A program made the translations under genes and the position numbers. Positions 1 to 4,974 of a DNA stretch of 13,080 nt are shown in pieces. Every line of letters begins with the position of its first letter. Within the stretch, counting starts at the first letter, position 1. Source of the stretch: DASQJJ01 sp035631115 (lineage in GTDB: Bacteria; Patescibacteriota; Microgenomatia; Levybacterales; UBA12049). The notes beneath the pieces were generated by a model. It did no database searches, was not told the DNA's origin, and saw nothing but the letters and a program-made list of their open reading frames with translations. Where the stretch lies: NCBI GenBank assembly GCA_035631115.1, contig DASQJJ010000047.1, positions 1-13,080 of the forward strand. The letters run 5' to 3'.

Positions 1-237
1 GAGCCTGGATGACGTCGTAAAAGTATTATTGTGCGACGTTATTACATAGGCTTCCCTTGGCACTCTCACGTCGTTTTTTTGCATCCGAGGACCCAGGACA
101 ACTTAGTAAGACTTTCTCTATAGCCCGAGGAGAGAGGCCTCTTCTCTTATGTAGAGTTGTGTAGTAATTGCAGTTGCTATGGTACTAGTACATTAGTAGT
201 TGTACGCCTATGTCTCTAAGAGAGTCCTACCTTGCCT

Positions 238-253
238 TGCCGGCAGGCAGGCT
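238..253. repeat. 16-bp palindromic repeat, copy 1
   Basis: TGCCGGCAGGCAGGCT, identical to 4093-4108, lies in the gene-poor left end. It is GC-rich against an AT-rich background, which marks it as a dispersed repeat unit rather than local sequence. Confidence 0.55.
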
Positions 254-334
254 TTCCCCGAAGAGTCTTCTGGCGATGTTGAATTTAGGTTGCTAAATCA
301 ATCCAAATAACACTTTTTAGCCTCAAAACCGTGT

Positions 335-354
335 AAGTCGTTCGACTTTTTTTT
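335..354 (+). terminator. Weak intrinsic terminator
   Basis: A 5-bp stem AAGTC/GACTT closes a GTTC loop and runs straight into eight T residues (347-354). It would end a plus-strand transcript from the left part of the window. The stem is short, so this is tentative. No plus-strand gene is visible upstream. Confidence 0.35.
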
Positions 355-382
355 CAGATGATTTTATCTGCTCCAACAGAAA

Positions 383-476
383 GTGGGGTCCTGCCGCTCG
401 ACAGCCCCAAAACCTGCTTCGCTCATTCCATTCACTCCAGAAAGGTTTTGGCGCACCCCGCCTCGCGTCACCCCAC
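383..476. repeat. Two-level inverted repeat (palindromic element)
   Basis: The outer arms GTGGGGT (383-389) and ACCCCAC (470-476) pair over 7 bp. The inner arms CCAAAACCT (407-415) and AGGTTTTGG (443-451) pair over 9 bp. The apical segment, read on the minus strand, contains GAGTGAA and GAGCGAAGC. The same core occurs in the palindromes at 4582-4641 and 5229-5303, so this is probably one family of dispersed elements. The 73-codon minus-strand frame across it (323-544) is most likely spurious. Confidence 0.6.
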
Positions 477-581
477 AATAGCTCATACCTAAGCCGTGAA
501 AAGAGGGCCTCTAAAAGCCGTGAAAATGACAAACTTATCCACAATTTAGTCCTATAATTTTTCTTACAGTATGCAATTTTT

Positions 582-611
582 ATTATAGGTCTTATAGTTT
601 TTATGTATCAA
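582..611 (-). promoter_or_regulatory. Predicted sigma-70 promoter
   Basis: On the minus strand, TTGATA (611-606) and TATAAT (587-582) are separated by 18 bp. Transcription would start near 575 and run leftward through the structured, gene-poor stretch to the window edge. No protein gene follows within the window, so the product would be a non-coding RNA or the leader of a gene outside the window. Confidence 0.45.
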
Positions 612-722
612 ACTATATCATTTGAGGCTATTTCCAAAAGTACCACTCTCCTCTTCCCTAGTCAGGTATTGAGAAATTTTTTTCTTTTATGCGAGGCTAG
701 TCGTGCGTAAAATTATATAGAA

Positions 723-1571
723 TTACTGCCAGTTACTAAACCAAATAAGAACAAATAATGCAACTATTCCAACCCACAAGTACTCCCATAAGACACTCTT
801 AAAAAGCCTTTTATCAAACCACACGTGCGTAAGCCCGATGAAAATATAAAAAACTGCAGTCATAAAAATAGCAAAAACAGTTGCAGGTGTTGGCCAAAAC
901 CACAAGATACCTGCAAACTCTGTAAGACATAGTGTGAGTATAATATTCCAGAGTAAATCCTCTTTTATGTCCTTCCCTAGTGTATAGGTCCAAATACTAC
1001 TGAGTAAAAAGAGAAAAGTAAAAATTGCAAAAAGAAAAAGTGTTGGAGCAATAGAAAGTCGAAAAGAAAAAATTGTATTGGTAATAAAAAAGTAAGCAAC
1101 CAGAGAGATAACAAATGTAACAATACGAGCGCTACTCAGTAATGCAATTGTGCGAATAGATCCAACAACAAATATATTCTCCGACAACAAGACTGAATAC
1201 ATTCCTACTGCATATATTGTAGTAAGGATTATTCTTGTAAGAAGTCTCGCTGGCGCCAAGAAGTAAAAAAATCCAAATGACAAACTCCACAAAAATGGTA
1301 AGACAAGTGGATAAATAGAGAAGCTCCCCATGAGGTCATCTCCCAAAGAAATAATAATAAATAAATCCGTAACAATGGCAAGAATTCCTGCAAACAATAC
1401 TCCATACCCACTAAAAAGGTATTCCGAAGAAAAAAGTCCAAGAGAAAGTAAGACAACCGAGATAACAAATTTTTGTCTTTTACTAAAAGCAAATCCACTT
1501 CTCTCCTCACTTCTTCTTTGTTTGGGTTGTAAATGTGGAGGAAGAAGTGAAATAAAGAATTCTTTTATCAT
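723..1571 (-). CDS. Polytopic membrane protein, function unknown
   Basis: A 282-aa protein I do not recognise with certainty. After a basic, soluble N-terminus of about 33 residues it is almost entirely hydrophobic, with roughly eight or nine predicted membrane spans. The short polar connectors hold single charged residues. I see no catalytic or nucleotide-binding motif and no signal peptide cleavage pattern. It resembles uncharacterised membrane families common in Patescibacteria (DUF5656-like), but that is an impression, not a match. The ATG lies 3 bp after the yebC stop, with no clear ribosome binding site, so it is probably co-transcribed and translationally coupled to yebC. Nothing in the sequence links the two functions. 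Transcription has no obvious intrinsic terminator beyond its end. Confidence 0.75.
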   Translation of the reverse strand: MIKEFFISLLPPHLQPKQRRSEERSGFAFSKRQKFVISVVLLSLGLFSSEYLFSGYGVLFAGILAIVTDLFIIISLGDDLMGSFSIYPLVLPFLWSLSFGFFYFLAPARLLTRIILTTIYAVGMYSVLLSENIFVVGSIRTIALLSSARIVTFVISLVAYFFITNTIFSFRLSIAPTLFLFAIFTFLFLLSSIWTYTLGKDIKEDLLWNIILTLCLTEFAGILWFWPTPATVFAIFMTAVFYIFIGLTHVWFDKRLFKSVLWEYLWVGIVALFVLIWFSNWQ

Positions 1572-1574
1572 CTG

Positions 1575-2294
1575 TTATGCAATATTTGAGTATGTTTTCT
1601 GCACATCGTCCAAGTCTTCTAATTTCTCTAAAATATTCATAACTTTCTCCCCTGTTGTGTCGTCAACTTCTGCAGTCACGGTTGGTTTCCAAATCAATTC
1701 CATTTCTTTTACTACAATTCCCTTGCTGCTCAAGCTGTCTCGGACTTTTGCTAAATCCCCTGGTTGTGTATATAGGTATGCTACTTCTCCTGCATCTTCT
1801 ACATCTTCTGCCCCTGCATCTGCTGCTTCTAGAAATACATCGTCAAAGGACAAAGAATTTTTTTCTACTACTAATTGTCCCATTTTTTTAAATTGATAGC
1901 TCACCGATCCCATTGCTCCCATATTTCCCCCATTTTTATTAAATGCATTTTGCACCTCACTGGTTGTTCTATTTTTATTATCTGTTGCCGCCTCGACAAT
2001 AATCCCCACTCCTCCTGGACCAAAACCTTCATATAGTACTTCTTCCAAAGTGTCTCCACTCTTCCCTGCTGCTTTTTCTATAGCGCGCTCTATATTTTCT
2101 TTTGGCATATTGCCTGCACGTGCTGCCTCTACTGCTAAGCGCAGCCGAAAATTCTGTGCAGGATCTGCAACACCGCCACCAGCTAGCACAGCTATTGTTA
2201 TTGCTTTAGAGAGCTTCGTAAAAAGCGCACCTCTTTTGGCATCATTGGCTCCTTTTTGCCTTTTTATTGTTGACCATTTTGAATGTCCGCTCAT
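1575..2294 (-). CDS. yebC: YebC/PmpR family protein
   Basis: A full-length YebC/TACO1 family member (239 aa; the family is usually about 240-250). The N-terminal signature MSGHSKWSTIKRQKGANDAK is nearly canonical. It is followed by the helical segment AGNMPKENIERAIEKA, the central YEGFGPGGVGIIVEAATDN strand region and the NKNGGNMGAMGSVSYQF loop, then the C-terminal alpha/beta domain ending DLDDVQKTYSNIA. The family was long annotated as a transcriptional regulator; more recent work points to ribosome association and relief of stalling on proline-rich sequences, as for mitochondrial TACO1. It is the first gene of a two-gene minus-strand unit and has a good promoter at 2369-2398. There is no strong Shine-Dalgarno before the ATG. 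The assignment is secure; which YebC subfamily it belongs to is not. Confidence 0.95.
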   Translation of the reverse strand: MSGHSKWSTIKRQKGANDAKRGALFTKLSKAITIAVLAGGGVADPAQNFRLRLAVEAARAGNMPKENIERAIEKAAGKSGDTLEEVLYEGFGPGGVGIIVEAATDNKNRTTSEVQNAFNKNGGNMGAMGSVSYQFKKMGQLVVEKNSLSFDDVFLEAADAGAEDVEDAGEVAYLYTQPGDLAKVRDSLSSKGIVVKEMELIWKPTVTAEVDDTTGEKVMNILEKLEDLDDVQKTYSNIA

Positions 2295-2312
2295 TGTTAG
2301 CTTCTAGTTATC

Positions 2313-2367
2313 AGCTCCTAGTTACTAGTTAAAAAAAATGAAAACTGAAAGCTGGTAACTGAGAGCT
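2313..2367. repeat. Imperfect inverted repeat in the yebC leader
   Basis: The left arm at 2313-2330 (AGCTCCTAGTTACTAGTT) pairs imperfectly with the right arm at 2343-2367 (AACTG...GTAACTGAGAGCT) across an A-rich loop. It lies between the yebC promoter and start codon, so it would form a hairpin in that 5' UTR. CTAGTTA also occurs as a short direct repeat in the left arm. It could be a leader structure or a degenerate dispersed repeat. Confidence 0.45.
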
Positions 2368-2368
2368 T

Positions 2369-2398
2369 ATTATACCTAATCTGTCTTGACTTTTGCAA
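2369..2398 (-). promoter_or_regulatory. Predicted yebC promoter
   Basis: On the minus strand, TTGCAA (2398-2393) and TATAAT (2374-2369) have an 18-bp spacer. It drives yebC and the membrane protein gene after it. Its -35 box abuts the -35 box of the opposite promoter at 2386-2414, so the two polymerase sites interpenetrate and cannot both be occupied. Confidence 0.5.
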
Positions 2399-2414
2399 TA
2401 AATCCCGTTACAAT
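2386..2414 (+). promoter_or_regulatory. Predicted promoter of the TPR protein gene
   Basis: TTGACT (2386-2391) and TACAAT (2409-2414) are separated by 17 bp, a near-consensus sigma-70 arrangement. The transcript would begin near 2421, just before a hairpin at 2427-2442, and read into the gene at 2473. Confidence 0.6.
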
Positions 2415-2426
2415 TTTTCAATTAAG

Positions 2427-2442
2427 TCCCGCCTTAGCGGGA
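2427..2442 (+). repeat. Small GC-rich hairpin in a 5' UTR
   Basis: A 6-bp perfect stem TCCCGC/GCGGGA with a CTTA loop sits at the very start of the predicted transcript. It is followed by TAAAAAA, not T residues, so it is not a terminator. It could protect the 5' end or be a dispersed palindrome. Confidence 0.5.
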
Positions 2443-2472
2443 TAAAAAACCACTAAAAGAAACTGCAAAAAA

Positions 2473-3150
2473 ATGACTTCCTTAAAAACACAAGCAATCC
2501 AAATAGCATTAAGTGGCGATTGGAAAACAGCAGCAACACTAAATGTCGAAATCCTTAAAGAAGATCCTAAAGACACCGAGGCATTAAATAGACTCGCATT
2601 TGCACTCACAGCACTTGGCAACATTAAAGAAGCAAAAGAAACATACGAAAGAGTGCTGGAGATAGATACACTCAATCCTATTGCAACACGAGGTCTCAAG
2701 CGTCTGAATGCACCTGGAAATCATTCTGCTGGCATTCCTGCAAAGCTGGTAAGTAATATGTTTTTGGAAGAATCAGGCAAAACAAAAATTGTAACCTTAG
2801 TAAATACAGCACCAAATAAAACTATTAGTCATTTGCAGGTTGGCCAAACAGTTGCGTTGTGCAAAAAAAGGATGAAAATTTTTGTTCAGGATGACGATAA
2901 GGAGTATATTGGCGTACTCCCAGACGATTTGGGAAAACGACTTATTAAATTTATTGATGGAGGCAACCAATATCTCGCCTATATAAAATCTGCCAACGAT
3001 CATGGAGTTACTATTTTTATGAAAGAAGAAAAAAGAGCAACAAAATTCAAGAATCAACCATCATTTCTTTTTGGAGATAAGACCCACTTAGCTCTTCATA
3101 AAACGTCTCTTAAGAATGCTCAGGATGAGGACGAAGAAGAATCCGCATAA
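2473..3150 (+). CDS. TPR protein with HIRAN-like C-terminal domain
   Basis: A 225-aa cytoplasmic protein with no signal peptide or membrane segment. Residues about 8-70 form one partial and one good tetratricopeptide repeat (EALNRLAFALTALGNIKEAK), suggesting a protein-binding surface. Residues about 119-185 carry a compact beta-rich region (VGQTVALCKKRMKIFVQDDD ... YIGVLPDDLGKRL) whose layout recalls the HIRAN fold, which binds DNA ends in helicases and nucleases; this resemblance is by eye only. The tail is acidic (DEDEEESA). It is a single-gene transcript with its own promoter. The ATG has no clear Shine-Dalgarno. The last 31 bp overlap the 3' end of the convergent small membrane protein gene. 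Function unknown. Confidence 0.8.
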   Translation: MTSLKTQAIQIALSGDWKTAATLNVEILKEDPKDTEALNRLAFALTALGNIKEAKETYERVLEIDTLNPIATRGLKRLNAPGNHSAGIPAKLVSNMFLEESGKTKIVTLVNTAPNKTISHLQVGQTVALCKKRMKIFVQDDDKEYIGVLPDDLGKRLIKFIDGGNQYLAYIKSANDHGVTIFMKEEKRATKFKNQPSFLFGDKTHLALHKTSLKNAQDEDEEESA

Positions 3151-3284
3151 TACAATACTCTTCCCTTCTCTAAGTCTTTTTTTACTTCCTCTACGTGGTG
3201 ACTTTTTTTCTTGTCGTTATAAATAGAAATGTAGGATAAAAGGAGCGAGAGCAAAGCAATAGCAATAATGACCGCGATAAGCAT
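3120..3284 (-). CDS. 54-aa single-span membrane protein
   Basis: A small protein: one N-terminal membrane helix (MLIAVIIAIALLSLLLSYI), a basic stop-transfer patch (NDKKKSHH), a short charged segment and a tail of six serines. The frame is open back to 3374, but I choose the ATG at 3284. That ATG lies 4 bp after the stop of the upstream gene and is preceded by AAGGGT, whereas the longer version would overlap the upstream gene by 86 bp. It is the last gene of a three-gene unit with the LytR_C protein, suggesting an envelope role. Its 3' end overlaps the convergent TPR gene by 31 bp. No family is recognised. Confidence 0.65.
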   Translation of the reverse strand: MLIAVIIAIALLSLLLSYISIYNDKKKSHHVEEVKKDLEKGRVLYYADSSSSSS

Positions 3285-3288
3285 ACCC

Positions 3289-4080
3289 TTATTGTAGCTG
3301 AGAAAGGCTATTTTTACCAACAGTAAGGGTAATGTCCGAAATTGTATGATTGGTGGAAGTTGATGATGAGACATGAAACATTCTTTCTATTCGAGATACG
3401 GTATAGGTATGTGGATGAATAGCACTCAGCGTGGTCTCTTTACTCTCATCATCTGAGGTTGTTACTGAGATAACATTTACACCGATGGTTGTAAGAAGAT
3501 GCGCAACTTTTGTGCCAATACCACTCTCTCCTGTTGCATTAATAACTGCAACGCTTTCATTGTCTGCATACAACGTGCTGTCTAGAAAAATACTTGGCAG
3601 GAGCTTTTCGGTAATTTGCGCGTCCACTGGCAATTGAATTGTCTGTTGGTGAAAATCCCCTGGCTTAAGGGTATTCACAAAAAATAGAAGACGCAGCTTG
3701 TCAATAATTGTTATACCTTTTTCTTCTTTTCCACCAAAAAGCATCTGTTGGGTGAGTTGGTTGAGATTTTGGGGTATTGTCATATGCACATACCCATCTA
3801 CAGGTACGTCTAAGTATTTTCCGTACGAATTGTCTACTTTCCCGAGTACCGTAAGGAATGTGACAGATTTATTATTTGGGGCAAAGGAAATAAGCATTCC
3901 TTTTGAATTGCTTTCGTCTACCTCGACTATATATTGATGAAACGAATCAAAATGAGACTGACTCACAATAAGAAGAAGCTTGAGGAGAAACCCTCCTACA
4001 ATAAGAAGAAGGATGCAGCTTACAAAAACAGTCGCAATTTTAAGACTGTTGTCCTTTTTTTTCGATTGAGCTTTTCTCAT
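3289..4080 (-). CDS. LytR C-terminal domain membrane protein
   Basis: A 263-aa protein with a lysine-rich cytoplasmic start, one membrane span at about residues 14-38 (VFVSCILLLIVGGFLLKLLL) and a large external part. The final third is a LytR_C-type domain (SVAVINATGESGIGTKVAHL ... GVNVISVT). Residues about 40-160 have a faint LCP-like strand pattern (MLISFAPNNKSVTFLTVL) but lack the arginine-rich phosphate-binding signature of active LytR-CpsA-Psr ligases. In the family, LytR_C follows an LCP domain that attaches polymers to peptidoglycan; here it may bind cell-wall material without catalysis. It sits second in a minus-strand unit, 33 bp after the 45-aa gene; a palindromic repeat fills that gap and leaves no recognisable ribosome binding site. 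Confidence 0.75.
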   Translation of the reverse strand: MRKAQSKKKDNSLKIATVFVSCILLLIVGGFLLKLLLIVSQSHFDSFHQYIVEVDESNSKGMLISFAPNNKSVTFLTVLGKVDNSYGKYLDVPVDGYVHMTIPQNLNQLTQQMLFGGKEEKGITIIDKLRLLFFVNTLKPGDFHQQTIQLPVDAQITEKLLPSIFLDSTLYADNESVAVINATGESGIGTKVAHLLTTIGVNVISVTTSDDESKETTLSAIHPHTYTVSRIERMFHVSSSTSTNHTISDITLTVGKNSLSQLQ

Positions 4081-4092
4081 AGTGGGCAGACC

Positions 4093-4108
4093 TGCCGGCA
4101 GGCAGGCT
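4093..4108. repeat. 16-bp palindromic repeat, copy 2
   Basis: TGCCGGCAGGCAGGCT matches 238-253 exactly. The core CCTGCCGGCAGG (4091-4102) is self-complementary. It lies between the stop of the 45-aa gene and the start of the LytR_C gene, so it would form a hairpin in the shared transcript. Confidence 0.6.
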
Positions 4109-4113
4109 ACGTA

Positions 4114-4251
4114 TTATTTTTCTCTTTTATCTTTTTTTATTTGAACTGGTGGAACAAAAACAGGCCTGCTGGAGAATGATACTCCGCCACTGCCCTGCCC
4201 TTGCTTTTTCTTCTTTTTTTCTCTTTTACCAAAATCGCCAAAAGATCCCAT
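4114..4251 (-). CDS. 45-aa basic low-complexity protein
   Basis: A short gene that a length filter would miss. The ATG at 4251 opens MGSFGDFGKREKKKKKQGQG, then a Ser/Gly linker, a PVFVPP segment and a lysine-rich end (KKDKREK). It has a near-perfect Shine-Dalgarno AAGGAGGTG at 4269-4261, 9-11 nt before the ATG. A second ATG at 4258 is closer to that Shine-Dalgarno but opens a 10-codon frame ending in TAA, so it may be a tiny overlapping upstream frame. The gene follows the structured leader at 4272-4386 and heads the unit with the LytR_C gene. The high net charge suggests RNA or polyanion binding, which is a guess. No family is recognised. Confidence 0.6.
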   Translation of the reverse strand: MGSFGDFGKREKKKKKQGQGSGGVSFSSRPVFVPPVQIKKDKREK

Positions 4252-4271
4252 TTTGCATTACACCTCCTTCT

Positions 4272-4386
4272 AGAAATTCTTAACGAACTTTTTGTGAGTT
4301 CTAGAATTTCTTGAATCCGCCGCTAAAGCGCTCTTTGAGCTGACGTACGAATAGTACGTGAAGACTCAAAGTAAGCTTAGGCGGAT
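4272..4386 (-). promoter_or_regulatory. Structured RNA leader, copy A
   Basis: Read on the minus strand this is a compact fold. P1 pairs 4380-4386 with 4315-4321 (ATCCGCC/GGCGGAT). P2 pairs 4365-4371 with 4333-4339 (7 bp). P3 pairs 4354-4359 with 4343-4348 and closes a UAUUC loop. P4 pairs 4303-4311 with 4272-4280 (AGAAATTCT/AGAATTTCT), with an inner 5-bp stem 4297-4301/4285-4289. P4 ends directly before the Shine-Dalgarno of the 45-aa gene. A diverged copy with the same architecture lies at 12058-12168. I cannot match it to a riboswitch or ribosomal-protein leader that I know. The ligand, if any, is unknown. Confidence 0.7.
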
Positions 4387-4398
4387 AACTTCCCTTTA

Positions 4399-4427
4399 AT
4401 CTTACCTAACCTCTTTTTTGATTGCAA
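4399..4427 (-). promoter_or_regulatory. Predicted promoter for leader A
   Basis: On the minus strand, TTGCAA (4427-4422) and TAAGAT (4404-4399) have a 17-bp spacer. Transcription would start near 4392, about 6 nt before helix P1 of the structured leader, so the RNA would begin almost exactly at the fold. It lies back to back with the plus-strand promoter at 4431. Confidence 0.5.
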
Positions 4428-4430
4428 GCA

Positions 4431-4459
4431 TTGACAAAGCATACTCCCAGTGTTATTAT
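4431..4459 (+). promoter_or_regulatory. Strong predicted sigma-70 promoter
   Basis: TTGACA (4431-4436), a 17-bp spacer and TATTAT (4454-4459) give a perfect -35 box and near-perfect -10 box, the best promoter in the window. The start would be near 4466. It reads into the attenuator-like leader and then the 103-aa gene. Its -35 box is only 3 bp from that of the divergent promoter. Confidence 0.65.
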
Positions 4460-4514
4460 CCTCCTAACTTATGACTATCCACTGCGCAATGAAGCGAATT
4501 ATCTTCCTTACCTA

Positions 4515-4572
4515 GGGAGATTTTTGCTATTGGAAAAAGCAACTATCTCCCCAGAAATGAGGGAGATTTTTT
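4515..4572 (+). terminator. Terminator with alternative antiterminator pairing
   Basis: ATCTCCC (4545-4551) pairs with GGGAGAT (4561-4567) to make a 7-bp stem running into T residues (4567-4572), an intrinsic terminator. The same ATCTCCC can instead pair with an earlier GGGAGAT (4515-4521), reinforced by inner TTGCT/AGCAA pairing. That would prevent the terminator. It lies about 50-105 nt into the transcript from the 4431 promoter and upstream of the 103-aa gene. A 14-codon frame (4471-4515, MTIHCAMKRIIFLT) ends inside the first GGGAGAT copy. Attenuation, or a short RNA of about 105 nt, are the two readings. Confidence 0.55.
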
Positions 4573-4581
4573 GTAGTTTAC

Positions 4582-4641
4582 TGTCATCTCGAGTGAAGCG
4601 AGAGATCTCTAAGGGGATTTCTCTCTTTGTTCGAAATGACA
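4582..4641. repeat. 60-bp palindromic element
   Basis: The ends TGTCAT and ATGACA are complementary. The arms continue with TCGA/TCGA and GAGAGAT/ATTTCTC around a short centre. The core GAGTGAAGCGAGAG is shared with the elements at 5229-5303 and 383-476. It sits in the 5' UTR of the 103-aa gene, ending 8 bp before the Shine-Dalgarno, and would form a long hairpin there. Confidence 0.65.
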
Positions 4642-4662
4642 AAGTGAGAGGAGGTGAAAAAT

Positions 4663-4974
4663 ATGAGCACACAAAGAAAAGATGGAGAGACACCAAAAGG
4701 AAGATTTGTTCATCCAGACCCAACTGTGAGAAGGCTTCTTGCAAGAGGATTTACCACAAAGCAAGCAGTAGGATTAGCAGAAGTTTCTAGAAATGTAAAC
4801 CAGAGCCGAGAAGCACAAGAGTCTGAAAATGTAATGGATCATTTGCGCTTCACCCGTTGGCTCATTGAGCAAAATAGAATTGGAGAAGGAAAACCACGAA
4901 AAATGACAAAAGCTTATAGGACATTCTTTGAGAGTGTTAGGGGGTCAACAGATTCAAATCCAACAGAATCTTAA
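4663..4974 (+). CDS. 103-aa orphan protein
   Basis: An unrecognised soluble, strongly basic protein. I choose the ATG at 4663 because a perfect nine-base Shine-Dalgarno (AGGAGGTGA, 4649-4657) precedes it at normal spacing. A GTG at 4654 lies inside that site and is unlikely to be used. The middle (VRRLLARGFTTKQAVGLAEV) reads like a helix-turn-helix type segment, with a TTKQAVGLAEVSRN stretch resembling a recognition unit. A DNA-binding role is therefore possible but not established. The C-terminus is polar (STDSNPTES). It follows a strong promoter, an attenuator-like leader and a palindromic element, so its expression is probably conditional. Its stop overlaps the stop of the convergent pseudouridine synthase gene by 4 bp. 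Confidence 0.7.
   Translation: MSTQRKDGETPKGRFVHPDPTVRRLLARGFTTKQAVGLAEVSRNVNQSREAQESENVMDHLRFTRWLIEQNRIGEGKPRKMTKAYRTFFESVRGSTDSNPTES

Larger units (their letters stand above)
1..722. other. Gene-poor region rich in inverted repeats
   Basis: No reading frame here looks like a protein. The stretch is visibly more structured than the other gaps. A hairpin at 3-51 is built from GCCT/AGGC and ACGTCG/CGACGT. A second ACGTCG at 68-73 could compete for the same partner. There is a 10-bp perfect palindrome at 133-142, a repeat at 231-252, a bulged hairpin at 279-301, and a long two-level inverted repeat at 383-476. I looked for the conserved cores of tmRNA, RNase P RNA and SRP RNA on both strands and found none. 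A minus-strand promoter at 582-611 could feed a transcript through the whole stretch. About 545-722 is AT-rich and holds only that promoter. An unrecognised structured RNA is possible but unproven. Confidence 0.4.

Noticed and set aside
1..330. tmRNA, RNase P RNA or SRP RNA gene
   Set aside because: The invariant cores (GGnTTCGAC of tmRNA, GAGGAAAGTCC of RNase P RNA, GGTCAGGTCCGGAAGG of SRP RNA) are absent on both strands. A short resemblance near 105-140 to a tmRNA stem was not supported by a tag sequence.
323..544. 73-codon minus-strand frame in the gene-poor left end
   Set aside because: It spans the long inverted repeat at 383-476, its composition (Arg/Trp-rich) is unlike neighbouring proteins, and it has no ribosome binding site.
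3285..3374. Longer 84-aa version of the small membrane protein
   Set aside because: It would overlap the LytR_C gene by 86 bp. The internal ATG has good spacing and an AAGG site, and begins exactly at the membrane helix.
4654..4662. GTG start adding three residues to the 103-aa protein
   Set aside because: The GTG is part of the perfect Shine-Dalgarno AGGAGGTGA, which serves the ATG at 4663.
4508..4744. 78-codon minus-strand frame across the palindromic element
   Set aside because: It is generated by the inverted repeat and is antisense to a better-supported gene with a perfect Shine-Dalgarno.
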